A stretch of 51,308 bases of DNA from a bacterium (GTDB lineage: Bacteria > Myxococcota_A > Bradymonadia > REDH01), in contig JAUICO010000023.1 of NCBI GenBank assembly GCA_030427825.1, positions 1-51,308 of the forward strand, in the 5' to 3' direction. The translations under genes and the position numbers were made by a program. Under the pieces are notes generated by a model. That model was not told the origin of the DNA. It made no database searches and worked only from the letters and a program-made list of their open reading frames with translations. Positions 16,813 to 25,207 of the stretch are shown piece by piece (the first letter of the stretch is position 1; the number at the start of each line of letters is the position of its first letter).

Positions 16813-18552
16813 ATGAATTGTGTTCGTTGGATGTCGGCGCTGCTCATCGCGCTGGTTGCTCAGACCGGTTGCGGAAAGAGCAGAACAAGCGGCGGTGAAG
16901 GTGAATCCGTGGCGTCCGAGACCGGGGGCGCGGAGTCTCTCACCGCGGAGTCCGAGCCAAACGACGATCTGGCCGGCGCCGGTGCGCTTGAAGTCGACCG
17001 CGGAATCAGCGGCGTCGTCGAGGGCGACGACGTTGACGTCTATAGGTTGCCGCGTCTTGAGAACGGCGTTGAGCTGCGGGTACGTGTCGCGACCGGCGAG
17101 CCCGACATTCGAGCCTTCGACGGCAACCTGTCGACGCCCCTGCGGGCCACCAGCACGAGCGAAGGGCGCTTCGTCCTGCCGCCGGGCGCGGGGCGCGTCG
17201 AAGTGCGCGGTGCCGCCGGCTACAGCCTGATGGTGGTTGAGGCTCCGGAAGGGGCGCAATGCGGATTCGGCGCCGAGGCAGAACGCCCCGGTATTGCGGA
17301 GCTGCGAGTCGATGGTCTGCCCGCGAACGCAACCGGATGCCTGAGCCGCAACGATCGTAGGGATACCATCGAGCTCGCTCCTGCCGAAATGCCACAAGCG
17401 CTGGGTGTCGAAGTCACTGCGCCGAGCGATGCCGCGATCGTGGCGAAGGTCATCGACAGCTCACGGCCGAACCGGGCGCTCTGGGAGCGCACCATCGCGG
17501 CCGGTACGTCGGCTCGGCTGCCCAATCTGGGGACCGCAGGTTTCGTGGGTACACCGCGACTCGTTGTGGAACGCCCGGAGCAGGGCGAGCAGACCTCCTA
17601 CACCATCTCAGTCTCGCAGGTGTCTTCAGAGGGCGCCGAGCTCGAGCCGAACGACACGATTCGCGAGGCCATTCGCATGGAGCGGCCGGCCATCATCTCG
17701 GGGTCCATCAGCGACAGCGCCGACGTCGATCGATACACCCTGGCAGGCGGCAATCAGCACATCCGTGTCGCGGTGCAGGCCGATTGGCCGGCGCACCTTC
17801 ACTGGGACCTTGTGAGCGCTTCCAACGGCGGCTCCGGCCCGCAGGCCGGCGAAGGAGACATCTGCTCGGTGGTGCTCGCCGATGGAATGCAGTTGCATAT
17901 GGAGGTTCGTGCTCCCGAGGGACACGAGGGTGGTGAATACACGTTGCACGTCACGGCGCTGGATTCGGACAACGTCGAGGTGGAGCCGAATGACGAGATG
18001 GCCTCAGCATATCCGCCTCGTATCGTCGAAGACGGAGCGATCCTGATCGGAGAGCGCGCGCTTTCCAACGTGAACGGGTTCATGAGCTCCAGCGCGGATG
18101 TTGACCACTTCGCTTTCACGGTTCCCGCAGCAGAAGCAGACGGAGAGCACGTCGCGCAGGTGGACGTTCGCCTGTCGGTACGCGGGGCTGCTGACCTGGA
18201 GCTGCAGTTAAGCGAACGTGGCGGCGCCCGAGTCGCTGCCGCCAACCAGAACGGCATTCGCGAAGGAGAGCAGATCTCGGCTGAGCTGCCGCCGGGCATG
18301 TACGTCATACAGGTGCGGCACCATGCAGGCGAAACCTGTGGTGACGGCTATCGGCTTGCTGTCGGTGTCGGTGAGCTGCGGCCGCTGAATCCGCAGGATC
18401 AGGGGCGCCGCCAACTCCTGCGCCAACTGGAGCGACGCCCGAACCAGGTGCAACGGCCTCAGCTGACGCCGCGTCCGCCGCCGCCGATTTCCGCCGGTGA
18501 GGGGACTCGTCGACAGCTACCGCGCAGGATTGTGCTGCCGGGCAGTGAATAG
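16813..18552 (+). CDS. Lipoprotein with three PPC-like (EPND) modules
   Basis: The 579-aa product has a lipoprotein signal with lipobox QTGC (Cys20). Three modules begin with EPND: at about residues 48 (SEPNDDLAGAG), 278 (LEPNDTIREA) and 391 (VEPNDEMASA). Each runs into the pattern of bacterial pre-peptidase C-terminal (PPC) beta-sandwich domains, where a disposable D-x-D-x-Y/F/R strand follows (DDVDVYRL, ADVDRYTL, ADVDHFAF). Such domains are common in Myxococcota secreted proteins and may bind carbohydrate or stabilise enzymes; no catalytic domain is present. The C-terminal 60 residues are Arg/Gln/Pro-rich. It begins seven bases after skp, so it is probably exported to the outer membrane by the products of the same operon. 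Confidence 0.85.
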   Translation: MNCVRWMSALLIALVAQTGCGKSRTSGGEGESVASETGGAESLTAESEPNDDLAGAGALEVDRGISGVVEGDDVDVYRLPRLENGVELRVRVATGEPDIRAFDGNLSTPLRATSTSEGRFVLPPGAGRVEVRGAAGYSLMVVEAPEGAQCGFGAEAERPGIAELRVDGLPANATGCLSRNDRRDTIELAPAEMPQALGVEVTAPSDAAIVAKVIDSSRPNRALWERTIAAGTSARLPNLGTAGFVGTPRLVVERPEQGEQTSYTISVSQVSSEGAELEPNDTIREAIRMERPAIISGSISDSADVDRYTLAGGNQHIRVAVQADWPAHLHWDLVSASNGGSGPQAGEGDICSVVLADGMQLHMEVRAPEGHEGGEYTLHVTALDSDNVEVEPNDEMASAYPPRIVEDGAILIGERALSNVNGFMSSSADVDHFAFTVPAAEADGEHVAQVDVRLSVRGAADLELQLSERGGARVAAANQNGIREGEQISAELPPGMYVIQVRHHAGETCGDGYRLAVGVGELRPLNPQDQGRRQLLRQLERRPNQVQRPQLTPRPPPPISAGEGTRRQLPRRIVLPGSE

Positions 18553-18682
18553 ATCCGGCCGTCCTTTCGTTGACCAACTAGAACGTGTTCCACTTACGTT
18601 GACGTGCGTGGAATGCGGGTGGTAGGGAGCCCGGCGAAGTGAGTGGGCACTTACCACTTGCCCTCAACCCACGGAGACAACG

Positions 18683-19021
18683 ATGGCAACTGTTGCAGAA
18701 ATTTTCGGAAACCTTGAGAAGAACATCGCGGCCAACCCTGAGGCTGCTACCGCTGCCGATGCAGTCTTTCAATTCGACATCACCGGCGACGCCGGTGCTA
18801 CCTACGTCCTGAACCTGAAGAAGGGCACGACGGAGAACTTCGTCACCGAAGGTGCCTCGGACGACTCGAACGTCACAATCACAGTCAAGGACAGTGATTG
18901 GATGGGCATCGTGGACGGTTCCGTGAACGCGATGCAGGCCTTCATGATGGGCAAGATCAAGGTCTCAGGAGACATGGGCCTTGCGATGAAGCTGCAGAGC
19001 ATTCTTGCGATGGCCAAGTAA
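18683..19021 (+). CDS. Single-domain SCP2 sterol-carrier-like protein
   Basis: The 112-aa protein is one SCP2 domain: strands VFQFDITGDAGATYVLNL, then NVTITVKDSDWMGIVDG, and the closing helix block AMQAFMMGKIKVSGDMGLAM with LQSILAM, which is the strongly conserved family tail. SCP2 domains have a hydrophobic tunnel for lipids or acyl-CoA. No signal peptide is seen, so it should be cytoplasmic. A GGAGA site precedes the ATG. It stands alone, 130 bases after the PPC gene, whose gap shows two weak TTGACC/TTGACG boxes and no convincing -10. The neighbouring acyl-CoA racemase makes a lipid-metabolism link plausible. Confidence 0.92.
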   Translation: MATVAEIFGNLEKNIAANPEAATAADAVFQFDITGDAGATYVLNLKKGTTENFVTEGASDDSNVTITVKDSDWMGIVDGSVNAMQAFMMGKIKVSGDMGLAMKLQSILAMAK

Positions 19022-19049
19022 GCAGATCGCTGCGAAGTGATGAGCGGGC

Positions 19050-19081
19050 GCGGCTTCGGCGGCGGCCGCTTTCTCTTTTTT
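19050..19081 (+). terminator. Probable intrinsic terminator after the SCP2-like gene
   Basis: GCGGC and GCCGC can pair around a ten-base GC-rich loop, followed by the T-rich run TTTCTCTTTTTT. The stem is short (5 bp), but position and T-tract fit termination 30 bases past the stop. Confidence 0.5.
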
Positions 19082-19185
19082 GCGACCCCCGAAGAATTAC
19101 CGAGCAGACCGGCGGCGATGTCGTCGCGCACAGCGTCACCGGGTGCTAGTACGACGCGCACCAACGGACGTGATGAGAGGTGCGG

Positions 19186-20385
19186 ATGCTGCCATTGGAT
19201 CAAAATACCTTCGACGGTGTAACGGTCGTCGATTTCACACGGCTTCTGCCGGGGCCCTTTGCTACGATGCTGCTCGCTGACCTCGGCGCGCGGGTTATCA
19301 AGATCGAGGCGCCGCAGGGTGGCGATTACGCACGCTGGACGCCGCCGGTAATCAACCGCCACGAGGCGGGATATGGCGCGCTCTTTCAGGCGGTAAATCG
19401 CGGCAAAGAGAGTGTTGCCGCAAACCTCAAGGACCCGCGCGGCGTCGAGTTTGTTCGGCAGATTGTGGCCCGGGCCGACGTTGTCATCGAGAGCTTCAGG
19501 CCGGGAGTGCTCGATCGCATCGGTCTCGACCTTGCGACGATGAGCCGGGAAAACCCGAAGCTCATCGTGTGCCGGATTTCCGGGTACGGGCAGACCGGGC
19601 CGATGGCGAAAGCCGCCGGTCATGACATCAACTATATGGCGCTCGCGGGTGCGCTCGGGCTGACGGGGCCGGTCGACGGGGTGCCGCAGATTCCTGCGGT
19701 GCAGGTCGCCGACCTGGCCGGTGGGGCGCTGTACAGCGCCTTCGGCATCGCGGCCGCGCTGTACCGGCGCGAGCGTACCGGCAGGGGCGCCGAGCTGGAC
19801 ATATCGATGACAGAAGGTGTGCTGTCGCTGCTCGGTCCGGCCGTGGGGGCTGCGGCGATCTCAGGCAGGACGCCGGCCCGCGGCGGTGACATCCTCTCCG
19901 GCGGGCTCCCCTGCTACCGCTGCTACGAGACGGCGGACTCGCGGTACCTCGCGGTGGGTGCCCTGGAACCAAAATTCTGGATGGCCTTCTGCACCGCGGC
20001 CGGCAGGCCCGAGTGGCTGGGCGACGCGCTGTTGTCCGGGGCAGACGCGGAGGCCGCGATGGAGCGAATCGCAGCCGGCATTCGCGAAAAGACGCTGGCG
20101 GAGTGGATGGAGGTTCTCGACGGCGTCGACGCCTGTGTTGAGCCGGTGAAGACCCTCGACGAGATTGTGGCAGACGCACTCCACGTCACAAGGGCGGCGG
20201 TACGCGAGCTGCCGGATGGGGGCGTCGGGACGGTGCCGCCGACGAGCCCGAAGGCCGTGCCGCTGGGCTCGGTCCCGCTGCTGGGTGAACACACGGCGGC
20301 GCTCGCCGCCGAGCTGAACATGCCGGCAGAGGAGCTTGAGAGTCTCGCGGCCGCGGGCGTTCTTTCGATTCCTGCGGCTCCTTGA
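19186..20385 (+). CDS. Alpha-methylacyl-CoA racemase (CaiB/BaiF family III CoA-transferase fold)
   Basis: Alpha-methylacyl-CoA racemases interconvert the R and S forms of 2-methyl-branched acyl-CoAs so that they can enter beta-oxidation. The 399-aa product has the family opening VTVVDFTRLLPGPFATMLLA and ADLGARVIKIE. The racemase-specific motif GHDINYMALAGALG carries the catalytic His (146), and VADLAGGALYSA carries the paired Asp (176). These distinguish it from CoA-transferases, which use a nucleophilic Asp. I prefer ATG 19186 (AGAGG five bases upstream) over GTG 19180. The stop is immediately followed by the next gene's ATG. Substrate is inferred from family only. Confidence 0.88.
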   Translation: MLPLDQNTFDGVTVVDFTRLLPGPFATMLLADLGARVIKIEAPQGGDYARWTPPVINRHEAGYGALFQAVNRGKESVAANLKDPRGVEFVRQIVARADVVIESFRPGVLDRIGLDLATMSRENPKLIVCRISGYGQTGPMAKAAGHDINYMALAGALGLTGPVDGVPQIPAVQVADLAGGALYSAFGIAAALYRRERTGRGAELDISMTEGVLSLLGPAVGAAAISGRTPARGGDILSGGLPCYRCYETADSRYLAVGALEPKFWMAFCTAAGRPEWLGDALLSGADAEAAMERIAAGIREKTLAEWMEVLDGVDACVEPVKTLDEIVADALHVTRAAVRELPDGGVGTVPPTSPKAVPLGSVPLLGEHTAALAAELNMPAEELESLAAAGVLSIPAAP

Positions 20386-21270
20386 ATGAGCGGGGCCGGT
20401 ACCGAGACGCACCGCGGCGGCGACCCTTCGGGAACGCGACGCGACCTCGCGCTGCTGGCTGCGGGCGCTGCGCTGATTGTGGTTGCCACGGTGGCCTCTT
20501 TCTCAGGCACCTCGCCGGATCCTGGTGACAACGACGAGCGCAGCGCGTGGGTCATTGCGGGCATTGACGAGGCCGCAGCTCGCGCCGGCAGCCGGGTTGC
20601 GATCACGCCACCGTGGGTGGCACCGCCATCGGGACGTGAAGTCGCGACGAACCTGCGCGGCATTGCGCGACGGCGAGCGTTGGCAGGATGCGCGGAGAAT
20701 GAGCGCCGCGCAGGCGTGTGGTGGGGTCGCGATTGCGGCGACGCAGAGCGCCGGCATCGCGCAGTGCAGCTCGAGGAGATCGTCTCTGAGGCCGAGGTGA
20801 CGGTGGTGTCTCCCGCAGGCGAGGAGCGCAGGTGCGACGACTGGCGCTTTGATCGTTGGTTCTGCGGGCCGGACGAGTGGAACTACGTCGGTCCCGCCAC
20901 ACCCACGCTGCGCAGCCGCCCATTTTCATGCGTTTGGGCTCATCCTATCGAGGGAGAGGAGTTGCGAATTCGCTGGGACAACCTCGGCGGCCCGGGACTG
21001 CTGGATATTCGTTTCGCTGTCGTGGACAGCGGCATCACGGCCGACTCTTCGCCGGTAGACGTCGAGATCCACACGGGCGACGTAGAGCCGACGGAGTTGG
21101 CGACGCGTACGGACGGTCGGCAGAGACGGCATCGAGCGCAGGTTGGCGCCGGGGCGCTTGAAATCAGGGTATCGGCGGCGGACACGTCTCGGCGACATTT
21201 CTGCTTTGCGGGGACGTTGATTCCCAGCGAGCCGAGCGGCGGCCTCGGTGGTCCGGGGGCCGGACAATGA
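20386..21270 (+). CDS. Single-TM exported protein of unknown function
   Basis: The 294-aa product has one hydrophobic segment near the start (about residues 20-40, LALLAAGAALIVVATVASF) and then an extracytoplasmic part with four or more Cys (DDWRFDRWFCGPDEW, SRPFSCVWAHPI, RHFCFAGTLIP). From about residue 180 it resembles a beta-sandwich: EELRIRWDNLGGPG, DIRFAVVDSGI, LEIRVSAADTSRRHFCF. I do not recognise the family. Its ATG directly follows the racemase stop and its end overlaps the next membrane protein by four bases (ATGA). The tight coupling suggests that the two membrane proteins work together; that is inference. Confidence 0.75.
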   Translation: MSGAGTETHRGGDPSGTRRDLALLAAGAALIVVATVASFSGTSPDPGDNDERSAWVIAGIDEAAARAGSRVAITPPWVAPPSGREVATNLRGIARRRALAGCAENERRAGVWWGRDCGDAERRHRAVQLEEIVSEAEVTVVSPAGEERRCDDWRFDRWFCGPDEWNYVGPATPTLRSRPFSCVWAHPIEGEELRIRWDNLGGPGLLDIRFAVVDSGITADSSPVDVEIHTGDVEPTELATRTDGRQRRHRAQVGAGALEIRVSAADTSRRHFCFAGTLIPSEPSGGLGGPGAGQ

Positions 21271-22868
21271 GCCGTCCGCAGCTTCGCGATGTGCTGCACG
21301 CGGGCGTCGGACCGCTGCTGGGGTGCGTCGTGTTCGTTGTCGCGAAGATTGTCGGTCTTCGGGGGCTGAACCTGTGGGCGGTATGGCAGATAGAGAACGC
21401 AGAGCGCTTTGAACGTTGGCTCGACGGCGGCGGTGATGCGGCGATGCGTGAAGCGTTCCGCGGCAGCCCGGAGCTCTTTCCGCTGCCGGGGTGGATCGCC
21501 GCCATCGTGGCGGATGGCGATGCGCTGTTGCCGGCCCTGATGACACTGGCGGCGGTCGCGGCGGGGCTCACGGTATGGGCGGTGTTCGAGACGGCGCGTG
21601 CGCTGCGTGGGACCGCCGCCGGCGTCTGCGCAGCGATCGCGATGTGTGCGATTCCGCAGTTCTGGGGCTTCGCGACCCTGCCGGGCCCCTCGGTTTTCTC
21701 ACTGGCGGCCGTGGCTGTTGCGGTCTGCTGCATGGTCACACTGCGAAGTCGTCCTGTCTACGCGGTGCCTGTTGCGTTGGCCCTGGCGCTGACCCTGTTG
21801 AGTTCATTCTTCTGCTGGCTGCTTTGCATCGGCTCGCTGCTGTGCCTCATCGCGCCGCGTATGGACGATGAGGGTGGCTGGACCTCGGGTCGGGCCATCT
21901 CGGTGTCCTGGCTGGCGGTCCCTGCAGCCATCGTCGTCGCGATACTGCTCGCGCCCGGACTGCGCGGAGGCGGCGTTGCCGACCTCCTGGGTGCATGGCT
22001 GGATCGTCCGGTGGAACCCTTTCTTCTCGACGGCGAGGTCTGGCGGGCGCGAAGGTTGCCACTTGGGGCACCGCTCTGGCTCTCGGTGGCGATGTTGCCG
22101 TCAGCGTTGTCACCGGCAGTGGTAGCGGGGGTCGCAAGCCTCGTGCGAACGCGCGTGGGTGTCGCGCTCTTCGCCGCCCTTGTGACCGGCTGGATTCTGA
22201 TCGCGGCTATGGGGTCGCCATTCGTGGGCGGCGTACATCTGATGGCCAACGTGCTGCCCCTGCTCGCCGTATTCGCCGGCGCCGGAGCGGTGGGGGTCGT
22301 TGAGATGGTACGCAATGTAGGGACCGCTCACCGGCCTGAGGCCGTGCGATCGGCGCTCGCCCTCTCTGCAGCGCTGGTTCTGGCCTCGATGTACGCGGAG
22401 AGTGCGGGCACTTTCAAAGCGCCAGAGTCATTCTACTCGGGGCTCGTCGGCGGCACCCGGAATGCCGTCAATCGAGGGGCGTCGCGCTATCCGCATGGTC
22501 CGATGCCGATGCAGATGCTGCAGGATCTTGCCGACGCCCACCGCGCCGACGACGGAGAGCAGGCCGGAGTCCGCGTTGCGTTCTTATCGAACGCCTGGGA
22601 GCTTGGCCCGGTCGTGGGCACCGCAACACGGCTTGGGCTCGTGTCCGGGGAGTTTGCCGTAGTGCCCGCGCATGACGCCGAAGTGATGATTCTTCACTGC
22701 GACGACACCGTGCCGGAGTACTACGACGTGGTCGACGACTTCTGGCGGCTCGCTGATGGGGGCGATGTCAGCTGGCTGCGGTCCCGTGGGGTGCCTCTGC
22801 TCGGAACAGCGTGGCGCCGGGGCTCGCCCGTTGGCCGTGCTCCCGGAACGCCGCCACATTCACTCTGA
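21267..22868 (+). CDS. Polytopic membrane protein, possibly GT-C-like
   Basis: The 533-aa product has roughly ten hydrophobic segments up to about residue 385, then a soluble C-terminal part of about 145 residues. The layout (TMs, long non-TM tail, no obvious transporter signature) recalls GT-C/PMT-type glycosyltransferases, but I see no clear catalytic Asp-Glu motif in the first loop, so this is only a suggestion. The TM region is rich in Ala, Val and Leu. The C-terminal tail holds VRVAFLSNAWELGPVVGTA and VMILHCDDTVPEYYDVVDDFWRL. It overlaps the preceding gene (ATGA) and its last nine bases overlap the convergent ATL gene. Function unknown. Confidence 0.72.
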   Translation: MSRPQLRDVLHAGVGPLLGCVVFVVAKIVGLRGLNLWAVWQIENAERFERWLDGGGDAAMREAFRGSPELFPLPGWIAAIVADGDALLPALMTLAAVAAGLTVWAVFETARALRGTAAGVCAAIAMCAIPQFWGFATLPGPSVFSLAAVAVAVCCMVTLRSRPVYAVPVALALALTLLSSFFCWLLCIGSLLCLIAPRMDDEGGWTSGRAISVSWLAVPAAIVVAILLAPGLRGGGVADLLGAWLDRPVEPFLLDGEVWRARRLPLGAPLWLSVAMLPSALSPAVVAGVASLVRTRVGVALFAALVTGWILIAAMGSPFVGGVHLMANVLPLLAVFAGAGAVGVVEMVRNVGTAHRPEAVRSALALSAALVLASMYAESAGTFKAPESFYSGLVGGTRNAVNRGASRYPHGPMPMQMLQDLADAHRADDGEQAGVRVAFLSNAWELGPVVGTATRLGLVSGEFAVVPAHDAEVMILHCDDTVPEYYDVVDDFWRLADGGDVSWLRSRGVPLLGTAWRRGSPVGRAPGTPPHSL

Positions 22869-23240
22869 GAAGTCGTCCGGCGGTTGGTCCTTCGACTCCC
22901 ACGGAGCGTCGTGCCAGGTGGGTGCTTCTTTCAGGTCCCACCGTCTCTCTGCCAGGTTGAGCACGCCGTCGGAGCCAAAGCGGTGCCCCTCAGCCTGCAG
23001 ACGTTTGATCTGAAGAGGCGGGCGGGCCACGTCGCCGCCACCGGAGACGCGCCCCTTCGCATTCACCACTCGATGCCAGGGAATCTCGACGCCGGTGCCG
23101 GCCCGCAGCACTGCTCCTACCGCCCGTGCCGCGCGTGGTGTTCCTGCGGCAGTAGCGACGTCTCCATAGGTAAGGAGCAGACCTTCAGGGATGGCGCACA
23201 CGATGGTGAGGACCCGATCGCGAAAACTCGAGTCCTTCAC
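22860..23240 (-). CDS. Alkyltransferase-like protein (ATL), DNA-repair damage sensor
   Basis: ATL proteins share the DNA-binding domain of O6-alkylguanine-DNA alkyltransferase but lack the acceptor Cys; they bind O6-alkylguanine and hand it to nucleotide excision repair. The 126-aa product has the MGMT fold elements (IPEGLLLTYGDVATAAGTPRAARAVG, the helix-turn-helix with the arginine finger) and, where MGMT has PCHRV, the sequence IPWHRVV with Trp55. That replacement is the hallmark of ATLs. Its start overlaps the stop of the upstream beta-barrel gene by four bases, which is odd company for a repair protein and may only reflect co-transcription. Confidence 0.9.
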   Translation of the reverse strand: MKDSSFRDRVLTIVCAIPEGLLLTYGDVATAAGTPRAARAVGAVLRAGTGVEIPWHRVVNAKGRVSGGGDVARPPLQIKRLQAEGHRFGSDGVLNLAERRWDLKEAPTWHDAPWESKDQPPDDFSE

Positions 23241-24016
23241 CGGAAGTACACTCTGATGCCTGCCGTAACGTCGAAGGTGTGAAATGTATTTACGACCGCC
23301 GCAATGACGCGGCGGTCGGCAGCGAGCGCGCGGCCGGCTGAGAGGCTGCTGGACGAAGGCTTCCCAAAGACGGAGAGGCGGTAACGAGCGTCGAGAAAGA
23401 GGGCCACGCCGCGATCGAGGTGAAAGTCAACGCCGCCACCGGCGGCAACGTTGAATCCGAAGCGAATCCTGCGCTGCTCCGGGTTCAGAGGAGCGTTCGA
23501 CAGCACGATCCCCGCCGCGGCGACACCGTAGAGTCTGGGCTGCGCAGGGCGACGAGCGTAGAAACGTGTGCCGACAGTGATGAAGTGGAGCCGGAGCGGG
23601 GCGCGCAGCACGTTGGTGAGCGAAATCCGGTCCCTCGAGATGTCGCAATCGTAGCTGACCTCGGCGTCATCGACTTCGCCGTCGGGTCGCCGGCTGGCGG
23701 CGATGTCGCCCATGCAGCGCTGTCGCTCACTTGAGAAGCGGAAGCTCTGGTACGCGTAGCGAACCTCGAGGCTCGAGAGCAGAAAGGCCGCGCCGATGGA
23801 CAGCGCGGGGTTGTTGAAGAGGTCTGTCAGCTGCGGCACTGCAGCGTCGGAGCCGACCGGGAGCGATGCGTGCAGGCGATGTGAGGTCGAGAGGGGGGCA
23901 GCCACACCGCCACCGACCTGCGCGCCAACACGCGACTGCGCTTCGGCGACCCCTGCGCCGGCGCATAAGGTGGCGAGGCAGAGCACAACGACGACGGCGC
24001 TGCGCATCACGCACAT
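23237..24016 (-). CDS. Outer-membrane beta-barrel-like protein
   Basis: I start it at ATG 24016 (another Met at 24007) because a signal peptide follows at once (MRSAVVVVLCLATLCAGAGVAEAQS); 37 further residues upstream to 24127 would displace it. The mature part, about 230 aa, is made of alternating polar/hydrophobic strands (SLEVRYAYQSFRFSS, LRLHFITVGTRFYARR, FGFNVAAGGGVDFHL, ALFLDARYRLSVFG) and ends with the aromatic strand FDVTAGIRVYFR, typical of small beta-barrels. The specific family is not recognised. It leads a two-gene run with the ATL gene and is divergent from parA across 231 bases. Confidence 0.75.
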   Translation of the reverse strand: MCVMRSAVVVVLCLATLCAGAGVAEAQSRVGAQVGGGVAAPLSTSHRLHASLPVGSDAAVPQLTDLFNNPALSIGAAFLLSSLEVRYAYQSFRFSSERQRCMGDIAASRRPDGEVDDAEVSYDCDISRDRISLTNVLRAPLRLHFITVGTRFYARRPAQPRLYGVAAAGIVLSNAPLNPEQRRIRFGFNVAAGGGVDFHLDRGVALFLDARYRLSVFGKPSSSSLSAGRALAADRRVIAAVVNTFHTFDVTAGIRVYFR

Positions 24017-24041
24017 GTGGAATCCCGGTAACACGGACTCG

Positions 24042-24070
24042 CTTGAAGCGTGCCGCGCGTCGAAGGTCAA
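24042..24070 (-). promoter_or_regulatory. Candidate promoter for the beta-barrel/ATL pair
   Basis: On the minus strand TTGACC is followed after 17 bases by TTCAAG, about 26 bases before the preferred start at 24016. The -10 match is weak. It supports the shorter start, since the longer one would lie upstream of it. Confidence 0.33.
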
Positions 24071-24188
24071 TTTGCCTCTGTTGCTCAGGGCTGTTCGTGG
24101 TGGTTGAGATTTGCACGACAGGCGCATAGCTCGGCGACCTCGCGGGTTAGACCGGCTCTGGAGTGCTGCGCGGATGTTCAGTGTCGGA

Positions 24189-24218
24189 TTGACACGGACC
24201 GCTGCCGGGCTGTAGTCT
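24189..24218 (+). promoter_or_regulatory. Candidate sigma-70 promoter for the ParA/RHH genes
   Basis: A perfect TTGACA is followed after 18 bases by TAGTCT. Transcription would start near 24225, downstream of the first in-frame ATG (24220), which favours ATG 24247 or 24295 as the ParA start. Confidence 0.45.
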
Positions 24219-24246
24219 GATGCGTGCTCATTTGCGGCGCCGATTC

Positions 24247-25194
24247 ATGAAGAAGGGATTATCCAGAGAGCCGTCCTTGCGGGTTGTTCACGCTATGCCT
24301 GAGTTCTCGTGTGACGTGTGTGGCGCGAGCTTTGCGCTGCGTTTTGCGTACCAGCAGGTCGCTAATCGCCGAGCGAAGCGCCACGTCTGTTCCGAGAAGT
24401 GTAGAGATACGCTGCTCGCGGGCAGTCGCCCGGCGAAACGCGAGGTGCGACGCCTTGCGGTGATGAACCACAAGGGAGGCACCGGCAAGACGACAACTGC
24501 TGTGAATCTTGCGGCCGGGCTCGCGGATTCCGGCGCCGAGGTGTTGCTCGTGGACGCAGACGCGCAGGGACACGTCGCGGTCAGCCTTGGGGTTCGTGGC
24601 CCGCGTTCGCTGTATCACGTGATGGTCGAAGGCGTGCCGGTTCAGGAAGCGGTAGTTCGTGTGAGCTCCGGGCTGAGCGTACTATCGAGCGACGAGACGC
24701 TGGCGAGTGCAGAAGTCTGGCTCGCTCGAATGGAGCATCAAAGGCATCAAATTTTGCGCACCCGGATGGCTTCGGTTACCGACTATGACTACGTGGTCAT
24801 CGATTGCGGACCGAGCCTGTCGCTTCTGAACATGAATGCGCTGTATTTCTCAGGTGAGGTCATCATTCCCGTCGCGTGCGACTTTCTGTCGTTGGTGGGA
24901 CTCAGGCAGGCGATGAAAACGATAGAGCGGGTGAACAGCCTGCTCGCCCACCCCGTTCGCGTGCTTGGCGTGCTACCGACCTTCTACGATCAAAGGAATC
25001 GAATCAGCGACGAATCCGTCGAGCGCCTGCGTGCGCGCTTCGGTGACCGCGTGATGAGTCCGATTCGTGTGAACACCCGTTTGAAGGAAGCGCCGTCGTT
25101 CAAGCAGACGATCTTCGACTACGCGCCGCAGTCGCGCGGGGCGACGGACTACCGTCGACTCGTACGCGAGGTGAAGCGCGAGAGCTCGGTTTGA
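24247..25194 (+). CDS. ParA-family ATPase with an N-terminal four-cysteine domain
   Basis: ParA ATPases dimerise with ATP, bind DNA and move plasmids, chromosomes or protein complexes. The deviant Walker A is HKGGTGKTTTAVNLA (the signature Lys at 76, Lys81 in the loop), Walker B-type strands follow as VLLVDADAQGHVAVSLGV and YDYVVIDCGPSLS, and the C-terminal pattern RLRARFGDRVMSPIRVNTRLKEAPS is that of Soj-like ParAs. Residues 20-53 are unusual: Cys22 and Cys25 (SCDVCG) plus Cys48 and Cys52 (HVCSEKC) around a basic stretch, likely a small zinc-binding fold, not part of normal ParA. Possible starts are 24247 and 24295; neither has a clear ribosome site. An RHH gene follows after 13 bases. Confidence 0.9.
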   Translation: MKKGLSREPSLRVVHAMPEFSCDVCGASFALRFAYQQVANRRAKRHVCSEKCRDTLLAGSRPAKREVRRLAVMNHKGGTGKTTTAVNLAAGLADSGAEVLLVDADAQGHVAVSLGVRGPRSLYHVMVEGVPVQEAVVRVSSGLSVLSSDETLASAEVWLARMEHQRHQILRTRMASVTDYDYVVIDCGPSLSLLNMNALYFSGEVIIPVACDFLSLVGLRQAMKTIERVNSLLAHPVRVLGVLPTFYDQRNRISDESVERLRARFGDRVMSPIRVNTRLKEAPSFKQTIFDYAPQSRGATDYRRLVREVKRESSV

Positions 25195-25207
25195 GCGAGG
25201 AGACCTG

